A stretch of DNA of 7,442 nt from an uncultured Lachnospiraceae bacterium (lineage in GTDB: Bacteria > Bacillota_A > Clostridia > Lachnospirales > Lachnospiraceae): positions 1-7,442 of the forward strand of contig USPJ01000044.1 in NCBI GenBank assembly GCA_900556645.1, given 5' to 3'. Numbering within the stretch: position 1 is the stretch's first letter; each line of letters opens with the position of its first letter. Shown here piece after piece: positions 1-6,519 of this stretch. Below the pieces are notes generated by a model. The model saw nothing but the letters and a program-made list of their open reading frames with translations, did not search any database and had not been told where the DNA came from. A program made the translations under genes and the position numbers.

Positions 1-1514
1 TAAGAATTAGATAAGTAATGTTCCATATAAAAACCAACAGCCAGGTGAAAGAGCTGATTCGTATCGTTGTAATCGATACGGGTCAGCTCTTCTATTTTTT
101 CCATCCGGTAAGAGAGACTGTTGCGGTGGATAAACAGAGCAGAAGCTGTTTTGGTGGCATTGTACTGGCAATGGATATAGGTTTCCAGAGTCTCAAAAAG
201 TGAAGTACCGTTTTTACGGTCGTATTCCTTTAAAATCCCAAGTGCAGGTGGTATATAGGCGTAGAGACGGCTTTTGTCGGAAATCTGTTCCAGCAAATCA
301 TAAAACTGATAATCCCCATAGGAAAGAATTTTGCCGGAAAAGTCCATTTGCAAAGCAAATTTCTGTAAAAATGTACATTGATGATAATAGGTACGGGTCA
401 TATAGATATCATCATAAGGCTGCGAGATATAAATGTTTCTGGAAATCTTCGGAAGAAGCTCCTGCAGAGATACCAGAACTTCTTTGGATGGACCGAACAT
501 GTCTTTTACTGGAACGAGTGCAATCAGCCGCTGCTCATAAGTGCAGACAGACGCATCCGGCAGAAGTCTGAGAAGCTGTTCCGAAGCGAAACGTTCCCAT
601 TGTTTGGTATCCGGTAAGGTATCATGTGATATGCTTAGACAGCACATGAATTTAGGAGGAGTGATACCTGAGGATTTTATGCGGATAGCAATGTTTTCCT
701 GTGGCTGTTGGTCTAAAAGCTGATAGAGCAGGATGCTTTTTAGGGAACCATGAAGTCCGGAAAAAGCCGGAAGTTTGCTTAAAACATCACTTAAGACATA
801 GCTGACATGGGGCAGCATCTCCTGTTGAATGATGTTATAAGGTGTCTGTTCTTCCAGCATAATGGCATAACCAATCTGTGAGCCGTTCCAGAAAATCTTG
901 CTGCAAAGCTTGCTGTGTGGCGAAGCAGGGCAGGTAAAGGTATATGCGGAAGAATTGTCAGGAGCTTTCAGAGAATCGGAAATCTGATTTACTGCTGTAA
1001 TAAATTCATAAGTGCAGTAACCGCGGCTGATATTTTCGCGCCACAGTGTATCCTGTATCTCCCAGATATCAGAATGAAAGAGAACTTTGAAACCATTATC
1101 AATAATAATGAGCGGGTTTCCCAGCTTTTTGGAGGCAGCGTTTACGATTTCCTGTGCACTGTCACCCCGTATGGACATGGCAATTAATTGTGAGAAATCG
1201 CTGGAAATCTGCAGAGACTGATAAAAAAGTGTGTGTAAAGTATTAAACACAGCAAAAAAATCTTCCTCCTGAATGAGTGCAAAATTATTTTCTGTAGGAA
1301 AATCTGCGGGATTGCAGGAAGCAACTAAATGTAACGGAAAGCTTTTACAGGTAGAGACAGCATGTTTGTCCGCAACATAGAGTACCTGCGGGTCATAAGA
1401 CTCCGCTAGGGGATCTAACAACTGAATATCGTTAATTTTATCTGTATTCTGCTCAGAGCAGACAGAAATGGTATAGTCATCTTTTAGGGATTTCATAATA
1501 TGACGGAATTGCAT
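1..1514 (-). CDS. PucR/CdaR-type transcriptional regulator, stop codon outside the window
   Basis: A single uninterrupted minus-strand frame of 504 codons runs from ATG at 1514-1512 to the left edge, where the last two bases read TA; a stop there needs only an A or G as the next base. The start is supported by AGGAG at 1528-1524, nine bases upstream. The C-terminal part (residues about 441-500) is a PucR-type helix-turn-helix: LFIHRNSLSYRMEKIEEL at 460-477 is the typical 'hRNTLxYRLxKIEEL' signature, followed by a final helix ending HYLSNS, as expected at the end of this family. The middle (about 125-225, with LGNPLIIIDNGFKVLFHSD) resembles a GAF-like sensor region. The N-terminus is not a domain I can name. 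PucR proteins are cytoplasmic regulators, often activators of a neighbouring catabolic operon. Here it is divergent from a reductase/dehydrogenase operon, so control of that operon is the simplest inference. The protein is probably almost complete. Confidence 0.9.
   Translation of the reverse strand, partial: MQFRHIMKSLKDDYTISVCSEQNTDKINDIQLLDPLAESYDPQVLYVADKHAVSTCKSFPLHLVASCNPADFPTENNFALIQEEDFFAVFNTLHTLFYQSLQISSDFSQLIAMSIRGDSAQEIVNAASKKLGNPLIIIDNGFKVLFHSDIWEIQDTLWRENISRGYCTYEFITAVNQISDSLKAPDNSSAYTFTCPASPHSKLCSKIFWNGSQIGYAIMLEEQTPYNIIQQEMLPHVSYVLSDVLSKLPAFSGLHGSLKSILLYQLLDQQPQENIAIRIKSSGITPPKFMCCLSISHDTLPDTKQWERFASEQLLRLLPDASVCTYEQRLIALVPVKDMFGPSKEVLVSLQELLPKISRNIYISQPYDDIYMTRTYYHQCTFLQKFALQMDFSGKILSYGDYQFYDLLEQISDKSRLYAYIPPALGILKEYDRKNGTSLFETLETYIHCQYNATKTASALFIHRNSLSYRMEKIEELTRIDYNDTNQLFHLAVGFYMEHYLSNS
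51..100 (+). terminator. Terminator-like hairpin inside the 3' end of the pucR-type gene, plus-strand orientation
   Basis: On the plus strand, arms 51-66 and 74-89 pair over 16 positions: seven perfect pairs (GAGCTGA/TCAGCTC), two T-G wobbles, then seven perfect pairs (CGTATCG/CGATACG), around a 7-base loop. A run of six T follows at 95-100. In the mRNA of the regulator itself the two wobbles become C-A mismatches, so the structure is better formed in a rightward transcript. It could stop transcription entering from a convergent gene to the left. It lies inside HTH coding sequence, so chance constrained by codons is possible. Confidence 0.35.
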
Positions 1515-1533
1515 AAAAAAGGACTCCTTTCAG

Positions 1534-1552
1534 ACTGTGCATTATGCACAGT
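1534..1552. promoter_or_regulatory. Perfect 9-1-9 palindrome just upstream of the pucR-type gene
   Basis: ACTGTGCATTATGCACAGT is a perfect palindrome apart from the central base. It lies directly upstream of the ribosome binding site of the regulator gene (1524-1528). A TTGACA box for leftward transcription lies at 1575-1570, so the palindrome sits where a -10/start region would be. I read it as a probable autoregulatory operator, or less likely a 5'-leader hairpin. Which protein binds is not shown by the sequence. Confidence 0.5.
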
Positions 1553-1577
1553 TTAATTCATATAAAATCTGTCAAAG

Positions 1578-1591
1578 CCCACATTTGTGGG
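1578..1591. promoter_or_regulatory. Palindrome CCCACA-TT-TGTGGG in the divergent control region
   Basis: The 6-bp arms CCCACA and TGTGGG flank two bases. The right arm overlaps the weak -35-like TTGTGG (1585-1590) of the rightward operon. On the other side it is two bases away from the TTGACA box (1575-1570) of the leftward regulator gene. This position suits a protein that controls both directions. It differs in sequence from the 1534-1552 palindrome. Confidence 0.45.
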
Positions 1592-1615
1592 AAAAAATCA
1601 TTGTGTTAATATTAT
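1585..1615 (+). promoter_or_regulatory. Candidate promoter of the enoate reductase-SDR operon
   Basis: TTGTGG (1585-1590) and TATTAT (1610-1615) are separated by 19 bases; an alternative -10 is TATAAC at 1613-1618. The -35 is poor and the spacer long, which is the pattern expected of an activator-dependent promoter. The start codon of the first gene lies about 50 bases downstream. Confidence 0.35.
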
Positions 1616-1662
1616 AACAAAGCAGTGAAACACTGACAAGAAAAAGATATGGAGGAATCAAA

Positions 1663-3630
1663 ATGAAATACGAAAAAATGTTTCAAAAAGGCAGAATCGG
1701 AAAATTGGAATTGAAAAACCGAATCGTTATGCCGGCAATGGGAGTTTCACTTGCCACATCCACCGGAGAAGCAAGTGATGAAATTATCCGCTATTATGAA
1801 GAGAGAGCAAAAGGCGGATGTGGATTAATTATTACGGAGATTACCAGAATAGATGACGTATATGGTATAGGAACGTCTAATCAGCTGGCAGTAACAGAGT
1901 CAAGGGATATACCAAGATTACAGAGATTAGCAGATACATTACATAAATATGACACGAAGGTATTTGTACAGCTGCATCATCCGGGCAGACAGACATACAG
2001 CAGACTGCTGGGAGGAAAACAGATTGTAGCACCTTCTGCAGTGATGTGTAATGTGGTAAAAGAAATGCCACGGGCACTGACTACGGAAGAATGCGAAGGA
2101 ATTGTAAAAGCCTTTATCAAAGGAGCGGTGATTGCACAGACAGCAGGCATTGACGGAGTGGAAATCCATGCAGCACATGGATATCTGATTAATGAATTTT
2201 TATCACCATATACCAACAAAAGAACGGACAAATATGGTGGCAGTTTTAAAAACCGTATTCGGATTTTGGAAGAAATCATTACAGGAATCCGATATATGTG
2301 CGGACCGAATTATCCGATTTCTGTTCGGATTAGTGCAGATGAATTTTTAGAAGGCGGATTAAAATTAGAGGATACCGTAAAAATTGCAAGAACCATTGAA
2401 AGTTACGGTGTAGATGCAATCAATGTAAGTTCAGGTACCTATGAGACAGGAGCGACCATTGTAGAGCCGGGTTCATATCCACAGGGCTGGAAAAAGCATT
2501 TGGCAGCCACCATTCGGAAAAATGTCAAAATACCGGTAATTGCGGTAAATAATATAAAACAGCCATGCGTAGCAGAGGAGCTGTTAGAAGAAGGAGTCTG
2601 TGATTTTGTAGCAATCGGAAGAGGACAACTGGCAGATGAGAACTGGGGTATGAAGGCAAAAACAGGAAGAGAGGATGAGATTCGAAGCTGTATTGGCTGT
2701 CTGCATTGTTTTAAGACCTTGAATACGGGAAGACATATTTCCTGTGCCGTAAACCCGAGATTGGGAAGAGAACTGGAATATAAGGATTATGAAAAGAATG
2801 GTGCCGGAAGAACGGTGGCAGTTATTGGAGGCGGTCCGGGAGGAATGCAGGCGGCATTGACGCTGGCAGACAGAGAGTTCAAAGTGGTTCTTTTTGAAAA
2901 AGCAGGAGAGCTGGGAGGTACTTTAAATGTGGCAGATAAGCCTTTGAGAAAAGAAAAAATCACATTACTAAAAAATGGAATGGAAACTCAGGTAAGAGAA
3001 CATGAAAATATAGAAGTACGTCTGAATACAGATTATCTGGAGCAGAAGGAGGCACTGGACAGACTGGCGGAAACAGTCGTCTATACCGGCCCCATCGCAG
3101 GTGTTTTTGTGGCATGTGGTGCAACGCCGATAATTCCGCCAATTCCGGGAATCGACAGCAAAAAAGTGGTGACCGCAGAGGATGTTCTCAGTGGAAGGGC
3201 AGCAACGGAAGGAAAAGTTGCGGTTATTGGCTCCGGTCTGACCGGATGTGAAACAGCTGAAAAGATGGCAGAGGAGGGACATCCGGTGGCACTTGTGGAA
3301 ATGGCAAAGACCATTGGTGCAGGAATCTATCCTTCTATTTTGATGGATATCATGGGACGTTTACAGGCACACCAGCCGCAGATTTTGCCGGGACATAAGA
3401 TGGCAGCAGTGACAGAAAAGGGAGTTCTGACCATAAATGTGGCAACTGGTGAAAAAGTGGAGATTGAAGCAGATACAATAATTCTGGCATTAGGAGTTAC
3501 ACCAAGACGCAGTCTTGTAGAGGAATTTGAAGCGGCTTTTGAAGAAGTTCGTGTAATCGGAGATGCGGCACGTGGTGGAAGAATTGTAGAGGCAGTAGAA
3601 GATGGATTTGGAAAAGCATTTGTTTTTTAA
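1663..3630 (+). CDS. NADH:flavin oxidoreductase/enoate reductase, OYE + 4Fe-4S + FAD/NAD domains
   Basis: This 655-residue protein has the full architecture of 2,4-dienoyl-CoA reductase, 2-enoate reductase and trimethylamine dehydrogenase relatives. Residues 1 to about 335 form an FMN-binding TIM barrel with the OYE substrate motif HAAHGYL (H169, H172). A 4Fe-4S cysteine set follows at C343, C346, C349 and C361 (Cx2Cx2Cx11C). Residues 384-655 form an FAD/NAD(P) domain with GGGPGG (389-394), GSGLTG (523-528) and a VIGDA FAD motif (631-635). The family passes electrons from NAD(P)H through FAD and the cluster to FMN, and reduces an activated C=C bond in the cytoplasm. GGAGGA at 1651-1656, six bases before ATG, fixes the start. 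It is first in an operon with the SDR gene. Relatives act on fatty acyl-CoAs, cinnamate-type enoates, bile acids (BaiCD/BaiH), steroids and isoflavones; the substrate here cannot be read from sequence. Confidence 0.93.
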   Translation: MKYEKMFQKGRIGKLELKNRIVMPAMGVSLATSTGEASDEIIRYYEERAKGGCGLIITEITRIDDVYGIGTSNQLAVTESRDIPRLQRLADTLHKYDTKVFVQLHHPGRQTYSRLLGGKQIVAPSAVMCNVVKEMPRALTTEECEGIVKAFIKGAVIAQTAGIDGVEIHAAHGYLINEFLSPYTNKRTDKYGGSFKNRIRILEEIITGIRYMCGPNYPISVRISADEFLEGGLKLEDTVKIARTIESYGVDAINVSSGTYETGATIVEPGSYPQGWKKHLAATIRKNVKIPVIAVNNIKQPCVAEELLEEGVCDFVAIGRGQLADENWGMKAKTGREDEIRSCIGCLHCFKTLNTGRHISCAVNPRLGRELEYKDYEKNGAGRTVAVIGGGPGGMQAALTLADREFKVVLFEKAGELGGTLNVADKPLRKEKITLLKNGMETQVREHENIEVRLNTDYLEQKEALDRLAETVVYTGPIAGVFVACGATPIIPPIPGIDSKKVVTAEDVLSGRAATEGKVAVIGSGLTGCETAEKMAEEGHPVALVEMAKTIGAGIYPSILMDIMGRLQAHQPQILPGHKMAAVTEKGVLTINVATGEKVEIEADTIILALGVTPRRSLVEEFEAAFEEVRVIGDAARGGRIVEAVEDGFGKAFVF

Positions 3631-3648
3631 GAGAGAAAGGAAAAAAGG

Positions 3649-4503
3649 ATGAAAGAATTTGAAGGAAAAGTTGCCGTCATTACAGGTGCGGGAAACGGTT
3701 TTGGTGTAGAAATAGCAAAGGAATGTGCCTATCGAAAAATAAAAATGATATTGGTGGACATTGAAAAGGAAGACGTGGAACTTACAAAGAAAATGGTTTG
3801 TAGTATGGGAGGAGAGGCAATCGCTTTACAGGCAGATGTTACTTTGTTTGAAGAAGTGAAAAAAATGATTGATATTGCAATAGAGGAATACGGTCAGATT
3901 GATTTGCTGTTTAACAATGCAGGAGTAGCTATTCCGGGAGTGATATGGGAACTTCCGATGCGGGATTGGGACTGGATTGTGCAGGTGAATGTAATGAGTC
4001 AGGTGTATGCTATGAATCTGGCAATTCCCATTATGCTTAAGCAGAATACGCCATGCCATATTATCAATACAGCCTCTGTGGCAGGACTGATTACTTCCGA
4101 TGGCATGCCGGCATATCATACCACCAAGCATGCAGCAGTTGCACTTTCTGAAAGTGTCAGCTATGATTTGCAGAAAATAAATGCAAATATCAAAATCTCA
4201 GTACTCTGTCCGGGATTTGTACAGACCGATTTGCATCATTATGAAAAACACAGACCGGAACGTTTCAAAGAAGAAAGCGACCCATATTATCAAAGCGAAA
4301 GCTTCCGTGCCGGTCAGGCAACAGCAGAACATGTAATAACAACCGGAATCCCGGTGGATAGCATTGGAATGAGTGTATTTCAGGCAATAGAAGATGAGGA
4401 TTTTTATATTTTGACACATCCTATCTACTCAACTTTAATAGGAAAAAGAGTAAAGGATATGCTAGAAGGAAAAGGTCCGGATTTGAAAGCATTAAGAGGA
4501 TAA
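3649..4503 (+). CDS. Short-chain dehydrogenase/reductase (classical SDR)
   Basis: The 284-residue protein carries all hallmarks of a classical SDR. These are the cofactor loop TGAGNGFG (12-19), an acidic residue D37 after the second strand (suggesting NAD(H) over NADP(H)), NNAG (89-92), catalytic N114, S143, Y156 and K160 (YHTTK), and PGF at 188-190 with T193. About 30 residues beyond the usual 250 give an extended substrate-side C-terminus. It would interconvert an alcohol and a ketone in the cytoplasm. It starts 18 bases after the stop of the enoate reductase, with GAAAGGA (3635-3641) as ribosome binding site, so the two are very probably co-transcribed. An OYE-type C=C reductase beside an SDR of this size recalls ketosteroid/bile-acid and isoflavone reduction pathways, but this is only an analogy of arrangement. 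Confidence 0.92.
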   Translation: MKEFEGKVAVITGAGNGFGVEIAKECAYRKIKMILVDIEKEDVELTKKMVCSMGGEAIALQADVTLFEEVKKMIDIAIEEYGQIDLLFNNAGVAIPGVIWELPMRDWDWIVQVNVMSQVYAMNLAIPIMLKQNTPCHIINTASVAGLITSDGMPAYHTTKHAAVALSESVSYDLQKINANIKISVLCPGFVQTDLHHYEKHRPERFKEESDPYYQSESFRAGQATAEHVITTGIPVDSIGMSVFQAIEDEDFYILTHPIYSTLIGKRVKDMLEGKGPDLKALRG

Positions 4504-4508
4504 AGAGA

Positions 4509-4615
4509 AAAAAAGGATTGATTCTAGATGTGTATAATTTCTATTATCAGAACTGTGATACAATAGAAATTCTTGTAACAGAAATTATGCACATCTAAAA
4601 TATCAATCCTTTTTT
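4509..4615. terminator. Long two-part hairpin between convergent genes, probable bidirectional terminator
   Basis: The outer arms 4509-4522 and 4602-4615 (AAAAAAGGATTGAT and its exact complement) form 14 pairs, giving a T tract on either strand. The inner arms 4525-4542 and 4580-4597 pair over 18 positions with one G-U wobble. A competing inner hairpin is possible, because AATTTCTATT (4536-4545) is also the exact complement of 4562-4571. The element lies between the SDR stop (4503) and the aroC stop (4627). A separate 12-bp palindrome GTCTTTAAAGAC (4616-4627) abuts the aroC stop codon. Confidence 0.75.
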
Positions 4616-4626
4616 GTCTTTAAAGA

Positions 4627-5322
4627 CTATTTTCTATAGAAATCCACAACGGAATCCAGTTTGGCACTCATATTTGAAAAGAGTAAATCCACAATGGTAA
4701 GAGCTGCCATAGATTCCACTACCACAACGGCACGGGGAACGATAATCGGGTCGTGTCTGCCCTGAATCTCTATCTCAATGTTTTCGCCCTTCCGGTTGAT
4801 GGTTTCCTGCTTTTGGAAAATGGAAGGGGTAGGCTTGATGGCAGCACGGAAGACGATGGGACTTCCGTCACTCATACCGCCCAGAATACCTCCGGCATGA
4901 TTGGTCTTTTTGCAGACATTGCCTTTTTCATCATAAAAGAAGGGGTCGTTGTTCTCGCTTCCCTTGGCAAAGGACGCCAGAAAACCGTCGCCGATTTCAA
5001 ATCCTTTCACCGCACCGATGGAAAAGACGGCCTTGGCAAGGTTGGCGTCTAACTTTTCAAAAACCGGGTCCCCGATACCTGCCGGCATACCGTCAATGAT
5101 ACATTCTATGACGCCGCCGGAGGAATCGTGGTTTTTCATACATTCCTCCAGATAGGCAGATGCCTTTTCGGCAGCCGCAGCATCCGGCATATAAAGGGCA
5201 TTGTTAAAAATTTCCTCTAAGTTCAAAGAAGAAACGGAAATATCTCCTATGGACTTGGTGTAAGCCGTCAAAGTAATTCCCAACTGATTTAAAATTTTTG
5301 CGGCAATGGCTCCGGCGGCAGC
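4627..5322 (-). CDS. aroC: Chorismate synthase, C-terminal part only (5' end lost at the junction)
   Basis: Chorismate synthase makes chorismate from 5-enolpyruvylshikimate-3-phosphate using reduced FMN; it is the last step of the shikimate pathway. The readable part shows the family blocks in order: AAAGAIAAKILNQLGI, then IGDPVFEKLDA, FSIGAVKGFEIGDGF, GSENND, NHAGGILGGMSDG, KPTPSI and GRHDPIIVPRAVVVVE, with stop TAG at 4629-4627. Family members have roughly 350-390 residues. Here only about 230 remain, lacking the N-terminal third with the first family signature. Homology continues in frame past the only usable start-like codon (TTG at 5283-5281) up to codon 5322-5320 and then meets TGA at 5325-5323, so TTG is not the true start. 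The break is a join with the spoVAD fragment, not a gradual decay. Confidence 0.9.
   Translation of the reverse strand, partial: AAAGAIAAKILNQLGITLTAYTKSIGDISVSSLNLEEIFNNALYMPDAAAAEKASAYLEECMKNHDSSGGVIECIIDGMPAGIGDPVFEKLDANLAKAVFSIGAVKGFEIGDGFLASFAKGSENNDPFFYDEKGNVCKKTNHAGGILGGMSDGSPIVFRAAIKPTPSIFQKQETINRKGENIEIEIQGRHDPIIVPRAVVVVESMAALTIVDLLFSNMSAKLDSVVDFYRK
5300..5322. other. Junction of two genes: shared 23 bases read as AroC on minus and SpoVAD on plus
   Basis: On the minus strand these bases encode AAAGAIA, the conserved chorismate synthase block that continues leftward. On the plus strand the same bases encode AAMAPAA, the conserved SpoVAD block that continues rightward. Left of 5300 the plus frame no longer looks like SpoVAD (TGA at 5285-5287, then FKIF). 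Right of 5322 the minus frame hits TGA at once. The word is thus plausible native sequence in both genes, and the two sides meet exactly over it. The length matches a typical short assembly k-mer overlap or a microhomology. Confidence 0.8.
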
Positions 5323-5701
5323 TCAGACCCTTGAATGTTATCTTGAGGATACCAAAACATCGCCCGAGGATTACGATATGATTATTACGGGTGATTTGGG
5401 CGAAGTCGGCAGTAAATCACTTTATGATTTGCTTGAGCGTGACGGAATCAATATAAGGAAACAACACAACGATTGCGGACTGATGATTTTTGAACGCTCC
5501 AATCAGGATGTTCATGCAGGCGGTTCGGGCTGCGGATGCGCCGCATCGGTTCTTTGTTCAAAAATTATGGACGATTTTCAAAACGGACTCGTTCAAAACA
5601 TCCTGTTTATGGCAACGGGTGCGCTCATGAGTCCGACATCAAGCGGACAGGGGGCAAATATTCCGTCAATTGCACATTTGGTGAATCTGAAAATTAAGTA
5701 A
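5300..5701 (+). CDS. spoVAD: Stage V sporulation protein AD, C-terminal part only
   Basis: SpoVAD is a thiolase-fold protein of the SpoVA machinery that moves dipicolinic acid into the forespore. In-frame homology begins at GCG 5300 (AAMAPAA) and runs to TAA at 5699-5701. Counting from ATG 5306, there are 131 residues with TGDLGEVGS (28-36), DCGLMIF (56-62), QDVHAGGSGCGCAASVLC (67-84), ATGALMSPTS (103-112) and QGANIPSIAH (115-124), all typical of the family's C-terminal half. Full-length members have about 330-340 residues, so roughly 200 are missing. ATG 5306 is an internal conserved methionine, and no ribosome binding site precedes it. The expected next gene, spoVAE, is absent; an unrelated PAP2 gene follows after 142 bases. 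Confidence 0.9.
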   Translation, partial: AAMAPAAAQTLECYLEDTKTSPEDYDMIITGDLGEVGSKSLYDLLERDGINIRKQHNDCGLMIFERSNQDVHAGGSGCGCAASVLCSKIMDDFQNGLVQNILFMATGALMSPTSSGQGANIPSIAHLVNLKIK

Positions 5702-5718
5702 AATTTTTGCAAAATATC

Positions 5719-5747
5719 TGTTCAAATGAATTTTAATGTGTTATAAT
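5719..5747 (+). promoter_or_regulatory. Extended -10 promoter candidate for the PAP2 gene
   Basis: A perfect TATAAT (5742-5747) is preceded by TGT, giving an extended -10. The -35 region 17 bases upstream (TGTTCA, 5719-5724) is weak. It is followed by about 90 bases of leader before the PAP2 ribosome binding site. The leader holds nothing else I recognise. Confidence 0.5.
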
Positions 5748-5843
5748 GAACCTGTATGAGTAATGATAGAATGCTCAATCAGCCTGTTTTGCAAGCATAT
5801 TTTGCGACAGACAGGATAAATATTACGAACAGGAGTTGTGTTT

Positions 5844-6392
5844 ATGTTTGGCAGAATTCAAAACATTGACAACAGGGTACTTGATAACATATCCCGAATT
5901 CATAAGCCGGCACTAAACAAAATAATGATTACTGCATCTCGTGCAGGCAATGCAGGTATTGTATGGTGGGCAATCTGCCTGCCGTTTCTTATAAACTCCA
6001 ACTGGAGGGCAACAGGTGCAAACTTTGTGTTCGGACTTGCGTGGGCTCACCTTATGGGAGAGATTATTATCAAGCATATAGTAAAGCGTGTGCGACCTTG
6101 CCACACCCTTGATGATGACGAACAGCTTATTGACAGACCGAGATTCTACTCGTTTCCGTCAGGTCACACGACGGCATCGTTTGCAATGGTCGGGGTTGCT
6201 CTTATGCGTTGCAAAGTCATAACCTTTATGCCGATTCTTATGCTTGCAATGTTGATTGCGTTTTCAAGAATTTATCTGCGTGTTCACTACCTCACGGATG
6301 TTATTGCCGGTATGATTTTAGGCTTAACCTGCGGAATCTGCTCTGTCCTTATTTTCAATACCGTAGTGCCGATGTGGTTTCCTATGGTATAA
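5844..6392 (+). CDS. PAP2-family membrane phosphatase (phosphatidic acid/undecaprenyl-PP type)
   Basis: From ATG 5844 this is a 182-residue integral membrane protein with all three motifs of the PAP2 acid phosphatase superfamily: KHIVKRVRP (Kx6RP, K77-P85), PSGH (105-108) and SRIYLRVHYLTD (SRx5HxxxD, S141, R142, H148, D152). H108 and H148 are the expected catalytic residues. Hydrophobic stretches at about 38-51, 58-77, 112-121, 126-140 and 153-172 fit a multi-pass protein. Family members remove phosphate from lipid phosphates such as phosphatidic acid, PGP or undecaprenyl diphosphate; the substrate cannot be chosen here. AGGAG (5831-5835) is eight bases before ATG 5844 but only two before the in-frame GTG at 5838, so ATG is preferred. 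It appears monocistronic, with its own promoter and terminator. Confidence 0.92.
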   Translation: MFGRIQNIDNRVLDNISRIHKPALNKIMITASRAGNAGIVWWAICLPFLINSNWRATGANFVFGLAWAHLMGEIIIKHIVKRVRPCHTLDDDEQLIDRPRFYSFPSGHTTASFAMVGVALMRCKVITFMPILMLAMLIAFSRIYLRVHYLTDVIAGMILGLTCGICSVLIFNTVVPMWFPMV

Positions 6393-6417
6393 CTTTTGAA
6401 AAAATAATATGATAAAT

Positions 6418-6457
6418 AAAATGCATCGGTCGCCCGAACAAGGCTCCGATGCATTTT
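6418..6457. terminator. Rho-independent terminator, probably bidirectional
   Basis: The arms AAATGCATCGG (from 6418 or 6419) and CCGATGCATTT (6446-6456) pair perfectly around a 16-base loop. A T run follows on the plus strand (6453-6457). On the minus strand the stem is followed by TTTTATTTATC. It sits between the PAP2 gene and the oppositely oriented SLOG-type gene, so it can serve both. Confidence 0.85.
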
Positions 6458-6519
6458 TGTTTGTACGCATAACTTTTGAGTGACGAAAACAGTATGTAAT
6501 ATGTGGAAATAACATTATG

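Noticed and set aside
200..1187. Plus-strand open frames at 200-571, 378-617 and 915-1187
   Set aside because: They lie antisense to a continuous 504-codon minus frame with clear PucR-type HTH homology, have no family resemblance and lack sensible ribosome binding sites.
1663..3630. Naming the OYE-type enzyme as bilirubin reductase (BilR) or a bai-operon enzyme
   Set aside because: The barrel keeps the ordinary HAAHGYL motif, no flavodoxin or MarR-type partner is present, and no other bai genes are seen. The specific substrate is left open.
4753..5155. Plus-strand open frames opposite the chorismate synthase fragment
   Set aside because: The minus frame carries several conserved chorismate synthase blocks over this whole stretch; the plus frames are its shadows.
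5281..5283. TTG as the true start of a short chorismate synthase
   Set aside because: Conserved AroC sequence continues in frame upstream to 5322, so the protein is cut by the junction and not naturally short.
5756..5876. Small plus-strand frame starting at ATG 5756 in the leader of the PAP2 gene
   Set aside because: It overlaps the start of the PAP2 gene in another frame, has no ribosome binding site and has no recognisable features.
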